Shown here: in pieces, positions 20,701-34,500 of the stretch | Position numbering within the stretch: position 1 is the first letter of the stretch | How the letters are laid out: each line of letters opens with the position of its first letter | Source of the DNA: Bursaphelenchus xylophilus | Lineage: Eukaryota; Nematoda; Chromadorea; Rhabditida; Aphelenchoididae | DNA: 64,000 bases | Direction of reading: 5' to 3' | Assembly (NCBI GenBank): GCA_904066235.2 | Contig: CAJFCV020000006.1 | Coordinates: 186,001-250,000 of the forward strand | The notes under the pieces: model-generated | Told to the model about the DNA's origin: nothing | Databases searched by the model: none | The model's input: the letters and a program-made list of their open reading frames with translations, nothing else | Program-made: the position numbers and the translations under genes

Positions 20701-23700
20701 TTAGAAACATAATAAAAAAAGAATTCAGTGAATATAAGCGTACTGTAAATTCTTACGACGATTTTAGTTTTTTTTCGCCTGTCCGGCGCCTATCTGCCGG
20801 TAAAGACCGAAATCGCCAGACCGAGCTTGGAAATTAAAAAACAGTGGGTAGGAAATTGGATAACACTACATTAGAAACATACTACAAAAAGAATTCAGTG
20901 AATATAAGCGTACTGTAAATTCTTACGACGATTTTAGTTTTTTTCGCCTGTCCGGCGCCTATCTGCCGGTAAAGACCGAAATCGCCAGACCGAGCTTGGA
21001 AGTTAAAAAAAAGTGGGTAGGAAATTGGATAACACTACATTAGAAACATAATAAAAAAAGAATTCAGTGAATATAAGCGTACTGTAAATTCTTACGACGA
21101 TTTTAGTTTTTTTTCGCCTGTCCGGCGCCTATCTGCCGGTAAAGACCGAAATCGCCAGACCGAGCTTGGAAGTTAAAAAAAGTGGGTAGGAAATTGGATA
21201 ACACGACATTAGAAACATACTACAAAAAGAATTCAGTGAATATAAGCGTACTGTAAATTCTTACGATGATTTTAGTTTTTTTCGCCTGTCCGGCGCCTAT
21301 CTGCCGGTAAAGGCCGAAATCACCAGACCGAGCTTGGAAATTAAAAAACAGTGGGTAGGAAATTGGATAACACTACATTAGAAACATACTACAAAAAGAA
21401 TTCAGTGAATATAAGCGTACTGTAAATTCTTACGACAATTTTAGTTTTTTTCGCCTGTCCGGCGCCTATCTGCCGGTAAAGGCCGAAATCACCAGACCGA
21501 GCTTGGAAATTAAAAAACAGTGGGTAGGAAATTGGATAACACTACATTAGAAACATAATAAAAAAAGAATTCAGTGAATATAAGCGTACTGTAAATTCTT
21601 ACGACGATTTTAGTTTTTTTTCGCCTGTCCGGCGCCTATCTGCCGGTAAAGGCCGAAATCACCAGACCGAGCTTGGAAATTAAAAAACAGTGGGTAGGAA
21701 ATTGGATAACACTACATTAGAAACATAATAAAAAAAGAATTCAGTGAATATAAGCGTACTGTAAATTCTTACGATGATTTTAGTTTTTTTTCGCCTGTCC
21801 GGCGCCTATCTGCCGGTAAAGGCCGAAATCACCAGACCGAGCTTGGAAATTAAAAAACAGTGGGTAGGAAATTGGATAACACTACATTAGAAACATAATA
21901 AAAAAAGAATTCAGTGAATATAAGCGTACTGTAAATTCTTACGACGATTTTAGTTTTTTTTCGCCTGTCCGGCGCCTATCTGCCGGTAAAGACCGAAATC
22001 GCCAGACCGAGCTTGGAAATTAAAAAACAGTGGGTAGGAAATTGGATAACACTACATTAGAAACATACTACAAAAAGAATTCAGTGAATATAAGCGTACT
22101 GTAAATTCTTACGACGATTTTAGTTTTTTTCGCCTGTCCGGCGCCTATCTGCCGGTAAAGACCGAAATCGCCAGACCGAGCTTGGAAATTAAAAAACAGT
22201 GGGTAGGAAATTGGATAACACGACATTAGAAACATACTACAAAAAGAATTCAGTGAATATAAGCGTACTGTAAATTCTTACGACGATTTTAGTTTTTTTC
22301 GCCTGTCCGGCGCCTATCTGCCGGTAAAGACCGAAATCGCCAGACCGAGCTTGGAAATTAAAAAACAGTGGGTAGGAAATTGGATAACACTACATTAGAA
22401 ACATAATAAAAAAAGAATTCAGTGAATATAAGCGTACTGTAAATTCTTACGACGATTTTAGTTTTTTTCGCCTGTCCGGCGCCTATCTGCCGGTAAAGAC
22501 CGAAATCGCCAGACCGAGCTTGGAAGTTAAAAAAAGTGGGTAGGAAATTGGATAACACGACATTAGAAACATACTACAAAAAGAATTCAGTGAATATAAG
22601 CGTACTGTAAATTCTTACGACGATTTTAGTTTTTTTTCGCCTGTCCGGCGCCTATCTGCCGGTAAAGGCCGAAATCACCAGACCGAGCTTGGAAATTAAA
22701 AAACAGTGGGTAGGAAATTGGATAACACTACATTAGAAACATACTACAAAAAGAATTCAGTGAATATAAGCGTACTGTAAATTCTTACGACGATTTTAGT
22801 TTTTTTCGCCTGTCCGGCGCCTATCTGCCGGTAAAGGCCGAAATCACCAGACCGAGCTTGGAAATTAAAAAACAGTGGGTAGGAAATTGGATAACACTAC
22901 ATTAGAAACATAATAAAAAAAGAATTCAGTGAATATAAGCGTACTGTAAATTCTTACGACGATTTTAGTTTTTTTTCGCCTGTCCGGCGCCTATCTGCCG
23001 GTAAAGGCCGAAATCACCAGACCGAGCTTGGAAATTAAAAAACAGTGGGTAGGAAATTGGATAACACTACATTAGAAACATAATAAAAAAAGAATTCAGT
23101 GAATATAAGCGTACTGTAAATTCTTACGACGATTTTAGTTTTTTTCGCCTGTCCGGCGCCTATCTGCCGGTAAAGGCCGAAATCACCAGACCGAGCTTGG
23201 AAATTAAAAAACAGTGGGTAGGAAATTGGATAACACTACATTAGAAACATAATAAAAAAAGAATTCAGTGAATATAAGCGTACTGTAAATTCTTACGACG
23301 ATTTTAGTTTTTTTTCGCCTGTCCGGCGCCTATCTGCCGGTAAAGACCGAAATCGCCAGACCGAGCTTGGAAATTAAAAAACAGTGGGTAGGAAATTGGA
23401 TAACACTACATTAGAAACATACTACAAAAAGAATTCAGTGAATATAAGCGTACTGTAAATTCTTACGACGATTTTAGTTTTTTTTCGCCTGTCCGGCGCC
23501 TATCTGCCGGTAAAGACCGAAATCGCCAGACCGAGCTTGGAAATTAAAAAACAGTGGGTAGGAAATTGGATAACACTACATTAGAAACATACTACAAAAA
23601 GAATTCAGTGAATATAAGCGTACTGTAAATTCTTACGACGATTTTAGTTTTTTTCGCCTGTCCGGCGCCTATCTGCCGGTAAAGACCGAAATCGCCAGAC

Positions 23701-26700
23701 CGAGCTTGGAAATTAAAAAACAGTGGGTAGGAAATTGGATAACACGACATTAGAAACATACTACAAAAAGAATTCAGTGAATATAAGCGTACTGTAAATT
23801 CTTACGACGATTTTAGTTTTTTTTCGCCTGTCCGGCGCCTATCTGCCGGTAAAGGCCGAAATCACCAGACCGAGCTTGGAAATTAAAAAACAGTGGGTAG
23901 GAAATTGGATAACACTACATTAGAAACATAATAAAAAAAGAATTCAGTGAATATAAGCGTACTGTAAATTCTTACGACGATTTTAGTTTTTTTCGCCTGT
24001 CCGGCGCCTATCTGCCGGTAAAGACCGAAATCGCCAGACCGAGCTTGGAAATTAAAAAACAGTGGGTAGGAAATTGGATAACACTACATTAGAAACATAC
24101 TACAAAAAGAATTCAGTGAATATAAGCGTACTGTAAATTCTTACGACGATTTTAGTTTTTTTTCGCCTGTCCGGCGCCTATCTGCCGGTAAAGACCGAAA
24201 TCGCCAGACCGAGCTTGGAAGTTAAAAAAAAGTGGGTAGGAAATTGGATAACACTACATTAGAAACATAATAAAAAAAGAATTCAGTGAATATAAGCGTA
24301 CTGTAAATTCTTACGACGATTTTAGTTTTTTTTCGCCTGTCCGGCGCCTATCTGCCGGTAAAGACCGAAATCGCCAGACCGAGCTTGGAAGTTAAAAAAC
24401 AGTGGGTAGGAAATTGGATAACACGACATTAGAAACATACTACAAAAAGAATTCAGTGAATATAAGCGTACTGTAAATTCTTACGACGATTTTAGTTTTT
24501 TTTCGCCTGTCCGGCGCCTATCTGCCGGTAAAGGCCGAAATCACCAGACCGAGCTTGGAAATTAAAAAACAGTGGGTAGGAAATTGGATAACACTACATT
24601 AGAAACATACTACAAAAAGAATTCAGTGAATATAAGCGTACTGTAAATTCTTACGACGATTTTAGTTTTTTTCGCCTGTCCGGCGCCTATCTGCCGGTAA
24701 AGGCCGAAATCACCAGACCGAGCTTGGAAATTAAAAAACAGTGGGTAGGAAATTGGATAACACTACATTAGAAACATAATAAAAAAAGAATTCAGTGAAT
24801 ATAAGCGTACTGTAAATTCTTACGACGATTTTAGTTTTTTTTCGCCTGTCCGGCGCCTATCTGCCGGTAAAGGCCGAAATCACCAGACCGAGCTTGGAAA
24901 TTAAAAAACAGTGGGTAGGAAATTGGATAACACTACATTAGAAACATAATAAAAAAAGAATTCAGTGAATATAAGCGTACTGTAAATTCTTACGACGATT
25001 TTAGTTTTTTTCGCCTGTCCGGCGCCTATCTGCCGGTAAAGACCGAAATCACCAGACCGAGCTTGGAAATTAAAAAACAGTGGGTAGGAAATTGGATAAC
25101 ACTACATTAGAAACATAATAAAAAAAGAATTCAGTGAATATAAGCGTACTGTAAATTCTTACGACGATTTTAGTTTTTTTTCGCCTGTCCGGCGCCTATC
25201 TGCCGGTAAAGACCGAAATCGCCAGACCGAGCTTGGAAATTAAAAAACAGTGGGTAGGAAATTGGATAACACTACATTAGAAACATACTACAAAAAGAAT
25301 TCAGTGAATATAAGCGTACTGTAAATTCTTACGACGATTTTAGTTTTTTTTCGCCTGTCCGGCGCCTATCTGCCGGTAAAGGCCGAAATCACCAGACCGA
25401 GCTTGGAAATTAAAAAACAGTGGGTAGGAAATTGGATAACACTACATTAGAAACATAATAAAAAAAGAATTCAGTGAATATAAGCGTACTGTAAATTCTT
25501 ACGACGATTTTAGTTTTTTTTCGCCTGTCCGGCGCCTATCTGCCGGTAAAGGCCGAAATCACCAGACCGAGCTTGGAAATTAAAAAACAGTGGGTAGGAA
25601 ATTGGATAACACTACATTAGAAACATAATAAAAAAAGAATTCAGTGAATATAAGCGTACTGTAAATTCTTACGACGATTTTAGTTTTTTTTCGCCTGTCC
25701 GGCGCCTATCTGCCGGTAAAGACCGAAATCGCCAGACCGAGCTTGGAAGTTAAAAAAAAGTGGGTAGGAAATTGGATAACACTACATTAGAAACATAATA
25801 CAAAAAGAATTCAGTGAATATAAGCGTACTGTAAATTCTTACGACGATTTTAGTTTTTTTTCGCCTGTCCGGCGCCTATCTGCCGGTAAAGACCGAAATC
25901 GCCAGACCGAGCTTGGAAATTAAAAAACAGTGGGTAGGAAATTGGATAACACTACATTAGAAACATACTACAAAAAGAATTCAGTGAATATAAGCGTACT
26001 GTAAATTCTTACGACGATTTTAGTTTTTTTTCGCCTGTCCGGCGCCTATCTGCCGGTAAAGGCCGAAATCACCAGACCGAGCTTGGAAATTAAAAAACAG
26101 TGGGTAGGAAATTGGATAACACTACATTAGAAACATAATACAAAAAGAATTCAGTGAATATAAGCGTACTGTAAATTCTTACGACGATTTTAGTTTTTTT
26201 TCGCCTGTCCGGCGCCTATCTGCCGGTAAAGGCCGAAATCACCAGACCGAGCTTGGAAATTAAAAAACAGTGGGTAGGAAATTGGATAACACTACATTAG
26301 AAACATACTACAAAAAGAATTCAGTGAATATAAGCGTACTGTAAATTCTTACGACGATTTTAGTTTTTTTTCGCCTGTCCGGCGCCTATCTGCCGGTAAA
26401 GGCCGAAATCACCAGACCGAGCTTGGAAATTAAAAAACAGTGGGTAGGAAATTGGATAACACTACATTAGAAACATAATAAAAAAAGAATTCAGTGAATA
26501 TAAGCGTACTGTAAATTCTTACGACGATTTTAGTTTTTTTTCGCCTGTCCGGCGCCTATCTGCCGGTAAAGGCCGAAATCACCAGACCGAGCTTGGAAAT
26601 TAAAAAACAGTGGGTAGGAAATTGGATAACACTACATTAGAAACATAATAAAAAAAGAATTCAGTGAATATAAGCGTACTGTAAATTCTTACGACGATTT

Positions 26701-29700
26701 TAGTTTTTTTCGCCTGTCCGGCGCCTATCTGCCGGTAAAGGCCGAAATCACCAGACCGAGCTTGGAAATTAAAAAACAGTGGGTAGGAAATTGGATAACA
26801 CTACATTAGAAACATAATAAAAAAAGAATTCAGTGAATATAAGCGTACTGTAAATTCTTACGACGATTTTAGTTTTTTTTCGCCTGTCCGGCGCCTATCT
26901 GCCGGTAAAGGCCGAAATCACCAGACCGAGCTTGGAAATTAAAAAACAGTGGGTAGGAAATTGGATAACACTACATTAGAAACATAATAAAAAAAGAATT
27001 CAGTGAATATAAGCGTACTGTAAATTCTTACGACGATTTTAGTTTTTTTTCGCCTGTCCGGCGAATATCTGCCGGTAAAGACCGAAATCGCCAGACCGAG
27101 CTTGGAAATTAAAAAACAGTGGGTAGGAAATTGGATAACACTACATTAGAAACATAATAAAAAAAGAATTCAGTGAATATAAGCGTACTGTAAATTCTTA
27201 CGACGATTTTAGTTTTTTTTCGCCTGTCCGGCGAATATCTGCCGGTAAAGACCGAAATCGCCAGACCGAGCTTGGAAATTAAAAAACAGTGGGTAGGAAA
27301 TTGGATAACACTACATTAGAAACATACTACAAAAAGAATTCAGTGAATATAAGCGTACTGTAAATTCTTACGACGATTTTAGTTTTTTTTTCGCCTGTCC
27401 GGCGCCTATCTGCCGGTAAAGGCCGAAATCACCAGACCGAGCTTGGAAATTAAAAAACAGTGGGTAGGAAATTGGATAACACTACATTAGAAACATAATA
27501 AAAAAAGAATTCAGTGAATATAAGCGTACTGTAAATTCTTACGACGATTTTAGTTTTTTTTCGCCTGTCCGGCGCCTATCTGCCGGTAAAGGCCGAAATC
27601 ACCAGACCGAGCTTGGAAATTAAAAAACAGTGGGTAGGAAATTGGATAACACTACATTAGAAACATAATAAAAAAAGAATTCAGTGAATATAAGCGTACT
27701 GTAAATTCTTACGACGATTTTAGTTTTTTTTCGCCTGTCCGGCGAATATCTGCCGGTAAAGACCGAAATCGCCAGACCGAGCTTGGAAATTAAAAAACAG
27801 TGGGTAGGAAATTGGATAACACTACATTAGAAACATAATAAAAAAAGAATTCAGTGAATATAAGCGTACTGTAAATTCTTACGACGATTTTAGTTTTTTT
27901 TCGCCTGTCCGGCGCCTATCTGCCGGTAAAGGCCGAAATCACCAGACCGAGCTTGGAAATTAAAAAACAGTGGGTAGGAAATTGATAACACTACATTAGA
28001 AACATAATAAAAAAAGAATTCAGTGAATATAAGCGTACTGTAAATTCTTACGACGATTTTAGTTTTTTTTCGCCTGTCCGGCGCCTATCTGCCGGTAAAG
28101 GCCGAAATCACCAGACCGAGCTTGGAAATTAAAAAACAGTGGGTAGGAAATTGGATAACACTACATTAGAAACATAATAAAAAAAGAATTCAGTGAATAT
28201 AAGCGTACTGTAAATTCTTACGACGATTTTAGTTTTTTTCGCCTGTCCGGCGAATATCTGCCGGTAAAGACCGAAATCGCCAGACCGAGCTTGGAAATTA
28301 AAAAACAGTGGGTAGGAAATTGGATAACACTACATTAGAAACATACTACAAAAAGAATTCAGTGAATATAAGCGTACTGTAAATTCTTACGACGATTTTA
28401 GTTTTTTTTCGCCTGTCCGGCGCCTATCTGCCGGTAAAGGCCGAAATCACCAGACCGAGCTTGGAAATTAAAAAACAGTGGGTAGGAAATTGGATAACAC
28501 TACATTAGAAACATAATAAAAAAAGAATTCAGTGAATATAAGCGTACTGTAAATTCTTACGACGATTTTAGTTTTTTTTCGCCTGTCCGGCGCCTATCTG
28601 CCGGTAAAGGCCGAAATCACCAGACCGAGCTTGGAAATTAAAAAACAGTGGGTAGGAAATTGGATAACACTACATTAGAAACATAATAAAAAAAGAATTC
28701 AGTGAATATAAGCGTACTGTAAATTCTTACGACGATTTTAGTTTTTTTCGCCTGTCCGGCGCCTATCTGCCGGTAAAGGCCGAAATCACCAGACCGAGCT
28801 TGGAAATTAAAAAACAGTGGGTAGGAAATTGGATAACACGACATTAGAAACATACTACAAAAAGAATTCAGTGAATATAAGCGTACTGTAAATTCTTACG
28901 ACGATTTTAGTTTTTTTTCGCCTGTCCGGCGCCTATCTGCCGGTAAAGGCCGAAATCACCAGACCGAGCTTGGAAATTAAAAAACAGTGGGTAGGAAATT
29001 GGATAACACTACATTAGAAACATAATAAAAAAAGAATTCAGTGAATATAAGCGTACTGTAAATTCTTACGACGATTTTAGTTTTTTTTCGCCTGTCCGGC
29101 GAATATCTGCCGGTAAAGACCGAAATCGCCAGACCGAGCTTGGAAATTAAAAAACAGTGGGTAGGAAATTGGATAACACTACATTAGAAACATACTACAA
29201 AAAGAATTCAGTGAATATATGCGTACTGTAAATTCTTACGACGATTTTAGTTTTTTTTCGCCTGTCCGGCGCCTATCTGCCGGTAAAGACCGAAATCGCC
29301 AGACCGAGCTTGGAAATTAAAAAACAGTGGGTAGGAAATTGGATAACACGACATTAGAAACATACTACAAAAAGAATTCAGTGAATATAAGCGTACTGTA
29401 AATTCTTACGACGATTTTAGTTTTTTTTCGCCTGTCCGGCGCCTATCTGCCGGTAAAGGCCGAAATCACCAGACCGAGCTTGGAAATTAAAAAACAGTGG
29501 GTAGGAAATTGGATAACACTACATTAGAAACATAATAAAAAAAGAATTCAGTGAATATAAGCGTACTGTAAATTCTTACGACGATTTTAGTTTTTTTTCG
29601 CCTGTCCGGCGCCTATCTGCCGGTAAAGACCGAAATCGCCAGACCGAGCTTGGAAGTTAAAAAAAAGTGGGTAGGAAATTGGATAACACTACATTAGAAA

Positions 29701-31579
29701 CATAATAAAAAAAGAATTCAGTGAATATAAGCGTACTGTAAATTCTTACGACGATTTTAGTTTTTTTTCGCCTGTCCGGCGCCTATCTGCCGGTAAAGAC
29801 CGAAATCACCAGACCGAGCTTGGAAATTAAAAAACAGTGGGTAGGAAATTGGATAACACTACATTAGAAACATACTACAAAAAGAATTCAGTGAATATAA
29901 GCGTACTGTAAATTCTTACGACGATTTTAGTTTTTTTCGCCTGTCCGGCGCCTATCTGCCGGTAAAGGCCGAAATCACCAGACCGAGCTTGGAAATTAAA
30001 AAACAGTGGGTAGGAAATTGGATAACACTACATTAGAAACATAATAAAAAAAGAATTCAGTGAATATAAGCGTACTGTAAATTCTTACGACGATTTTAGT
30101 TTTTTTCGCCTGTCCGGCGCCTATCTGCCGGTAAAGGCCGAAATCACCAGACCGAGCTTGGAAATTAAAAAACAGTGGGTAGGAAATTGGATAACACTAC
30201 ATTAGAAACATAATAAAAAAAGAATTCAGTGAATATAAGCGTACTGTAAATTCTTACGACGATTTTAGTTTTTTTCGCCTGTCCGGCGCCTATCTGCCGG
30301 TAAAGGCCGAAATCACCAGACCGAGCTTGGAAATTAAAAAACAGTGGGTAGGAAATTGGATAACACTACATTAGAAACATAATAAAAAAAGAATTCAGTG
30401 AATATAAGCGTACTGTAAATTCTTACGACGATTTTAGTTTTTTTTCGCCTGTCCGGCGCCTATCTGCCGGTAAAGACCGAAATCGCCAGACCGAGCTTGG
30501 AAATTAAAAAACAGTGGGTAGGAAATTGGATAACACTACATTAGAAACATACTACAAAAAGAATTCAGTGAATATAAGCGTACTGTAAATTCTTACGACG
30601 ATTTTAGTTTTTTTTCGCCTGTCCGGCGCCTATCTGCCGGTAAAGACCGAAATCGCCAGACCGAGCTTGGAAATTAAAAAACAGTGGGTAGGAAATTGGA
30701 TAACACTACATTAGAAACATACTACAAAAAGAATTCAGTGAATATAAGCGTACTGTAAATTCTTACGACGATTTTAGTTTTTTTTCGCCTGTCCGGCGCC
30801 TATCTGCCGGTAAAGGCCGAAATCGCCAGACCGAGCTTGGAAATTAAAAAACAGTGGGTAGGAAATTGGATAACACTACATTAGAAACATAATAAAAAAA
30901 GAATTCAGTGAATATAAGCGTACTGTAAATTCTTACGACGATTTTAGTTTTTTTTCGCCTGTCCGGCGCCTATCTGCCGGTAAAGGCCGAAATCGCCAGA
31001 CCGAGCTTGGAAATTAAAAAACAGTGGGTAGGAAATTGGATAACACTACATTAGAAACATAATAAAAAAAGAATTCAGTGAATATAAGCGTACTGTAAAT
31101 TCTTACGACGATTTTAGTTTTTTTCGCCTGTCCGGCGCCTATCTGCCGGTAAAGACCGAAATCGCCAGACCGAGCTTGGAAATTAAAAAACAGTGGGTAG
31201 GAAATTGGATAACACTACATTAGAAACATACTACAAAAAGAATTCAGTGAATATAAGCGTACTGTAAATTCTTACGACGATTTTAGTTTTTTTTCGCCTG
31301 TCCGGCGCCTATCTGCCGGTAAAGACCGAAATCGCCAGACCGAGCTTGGAAATTAAAAAACAGTGGGTAGGAAATTGGATAACACGACATTAAAAACATA
31401 CTACAAAAAGAATTCAGTGAATATAAGCGTACTGTAAATTCTTACGACGATTTTAGTTTTTTTTCGCCTGTCCGGCGCCTATCTGCCGGTAAAGACCGAA
31501 ATCGCCAGACCGAGCTTGGAAGTTAAAAAACAGTGGGTAGGAAATTGGATAACACGACATTAGAAACATACTACAAAAA
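14796..31579 (+). repeat. Satellite array, mixed monomer order
   Basis: The array is continuous here with no insertion. A 5-monomer shift (about 847 bp) links the cttacgacgattCt monomers at 16149 and 16996. From about 19.6 kb the tggaaGttaaaaaaa variant becomes common. From about 22.6 kb ggcc/cacc monomers with aataa junctions dominate. The gcgAAtat variant first appears at about 27061. I did not resolve a single dominant higher-order unit across this stretch, and no gene is visible. Confidence 0.93.
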
Positions 31580-34500
31580 GAATTCAGTGAATATAAGCGT
31601 ACTGTAAATTCTTACGACGATTTTAGTTTTTTTTCGCCTGTCCGGCGCCTATCTGCCGGTAAAGGCCGAAATCACCAGACCGAGCTTGGAAATTAAAAAA
31701 CAGTGGGTAGGAAATTGGATAACACTACATTAGAAACATAATAAAAAAAGAATTCAGTGAATATAAGCGTACTGTAAATTCTTACGACGATTTTAGTTTT
31801 TTTTCGCCTGTCCGGCGCCTATCTGCCGGTAAAGGCCGAAATCACCAGACCGAGCTTGGAAATTAAAAAACAGTGGGTAGGAAATTGGATAACACTACAT
31901 TAGAAACATAATAAAAAAAGAATTCAGTGAATATAAGCGTACTGTAAATTCTTACGACGATTTTAGTTTTTTTCGCCTGTCCGGCGCCTATCTGCCGGTA
32001 AAGGCCGAAATCACCAGACCGAGCTTGGAAATTAAAAAACAGTGGGTAGGAAATTGGATAACACGACATTAGAAACATACTACAAAAAGAATTCAGTGAA
32101 TATAAGCGTACTGTAAATTCTTACGACGATTTTAGTTTTTTTTTCGCCTGTCCGGCGCCTATCTGCCGGTAAAGGCCGAAATCACCAGACCGAGCTTGGA
32201 AATTAAAAAACAGTGGGTAGGAAATTGGATAACACTACATTAGAAACATAATAAAAAAAGAATTCAGTGAATATAAGCGTACTGTAAATTCTTACGACGA
32301 TTTTAGTTTTTTTTTCGCCTGTCCGGCGAATATCTGCCGGTAAAGACCGAAATCGCCAGACCGAGCTTGGAAATTAAAAAACAGTGGGTAGGAAATTGGA
32401 TAACACTACATTAGAAACATACTACAAAAAGAATTCAGTGAATATATGCGTACTGTAAATTCTTACGACGATTTTAGTTTTTTTTCGCCTGTCCGGCGCC
32501 TATCTGCCGGTAAAGACCGAAATCGCCAGACCGAGCTTGGAAATTAAAAAACAGTGGGTAGGAAATTGGATAACACTACATTAGAAACATAATAAAAAAA
32601 GAATTCAGTGAATATAAGCGTACTGTAAATTCTTACGACGATTTTAGTTTTTTTTCGCCTGTCCGGCGCCTATCTGCCGGTAAAGGCCGAAATCACCAGA
32701 CCGAGCTTGGAAATTAAAAAACAGTGGGTAGGAAATTGGATAACACTACATTAGAAACATAATAAAAAAAGAATTCAGTGAATATAAGCGTACTGTAAAT
32801 TCTTACGACGATTTTAGTTTTTTTTCGCCTGTCCGGCGCCTATCTGCCGGTAAAGGCCGAAATCACCAGACCGAGCTTGGAAATTAAAAAACAGTGGGTA
32901 GGAAATTGGATAACACTACATTAGAAACATAATAAAAAAAGAATTCAGTGAATATAAGCGTACTGTAAATTCTTACGACGATTTTAGTTTTTTTTCGCCT
33001 GTCCGGCGCCTATCTGCCGGTAAAGACCGAAATCGCCAGACCGAGCTTGGAAGTTAAAAAAAGTGGGTAGGAAATTGGATAACACTACATTAGAAACATA
33101 ATAAAAAAAGAATTCAGTGAATATAAGCGTACTGTAAATTCTTACGACGATTTTAGTTTTTTTCGCCTGTCCGGCGCCTATCTGCCGGTAAAGACCGAAA
33201 TCGCCAGGCCGAGCTTGGAAATTAAAAAACAGTGGGTAGGAAATTGGATAACACTACATTAGAAACATACTACAAAAAGAATTCAGTGAATATAAGCGTA
33301 CTGTAAATTCTTACGACGATTTTAGTTTTTTTTCGCCTGTCCGGCGCCTATCTGCCGGTAAAGACCGAAATCGCCAGACCGAGCTTGGAAATTAAAAAAC
33401 AGTGGGTAGGAAATTGGATAACACGACATTAAAAACATACTACAAAAAGAATTCAGTGAATATAAGCGTACTGTAAATTCTTACGACGATTTTAGTTTTT
33501 TTCGCCTGTCCGGCGCCTATCTGCCGGTAAAGACCGAAATCGCCAGACCGAGCTTGGAAGTTAAAAAAAAGTGGGTAGGAAATTGGATAACACGACATTA
33601 GAAACATACTACAAAAAGAATTCAGTGAATATAAGCGTACTGTAAATTCTTACGACGATTTTAGTTTTTTTCGCCTGTCCGGCGCCTATCTGCCGGTAAA
33701 GGCCGAAATCACCAGACCGAGCTTGGAAATTAAAAAACAGTGGGTAGGAAATTGGATAACACTACATTAGAAACATAATAAAAAAAGAATTCAGTGAATA
33801 TAAGCGTACTGTAAATTCTTACGACGATTTTAGTTTTTTTTCGCCTGTCCGGCGAATATCTGCCGGTAAAGACCGAAATCGCCAGACCGAGCTTGGAAAT
33901 TAAAAAACAGTGGGTAGGAAATTGGATAACACTACATTAGAAACATACTACAAAAAGAATTCAGTGAATATATGCGTACTGTAAATTCTTACGACGATTT
34001 TAGTTTTTTTCGCCTGTCCGGCGCCTATCTGCCGGTAAAGACCGAAATCGCCAGACCGAGCTTGGAAATTAAAAAACAGTGGGTAGGAAATTGGATAACA
34101 CTACATTAGAAACATAATAAAAAAAGAATTCAGTGAATATAAGCGTACTGTAAATTCTTACGACGATTTTAGTTTTTTTTCGCCTGTCCGGCGCCTATCT
34201 GCCGGTAAAGGCCGAAATCACCAGACCGAGCTTGGAAATTAAAAAACAGTGGGTAGGAAATTGGATAACACTACATTAGAAACATAATAAAAAAAGAATT
34301 CAGTGAATATAAGCGTACTGTAAATTCTTACGACGATTTTAGTTTTTTTCGCCTGTCCGGCGCCTATCTGCCGGTAAAGGCCGAAATCACCAGACCGAGC
34401 TTGGAAATTAAAAAACAGTGGGTAGGAAATTGGATAACACTACATTAGAAACATAATAAAAAAAGAATTCAGTGAATATAAGCGTACTGTAAATTCTTAC

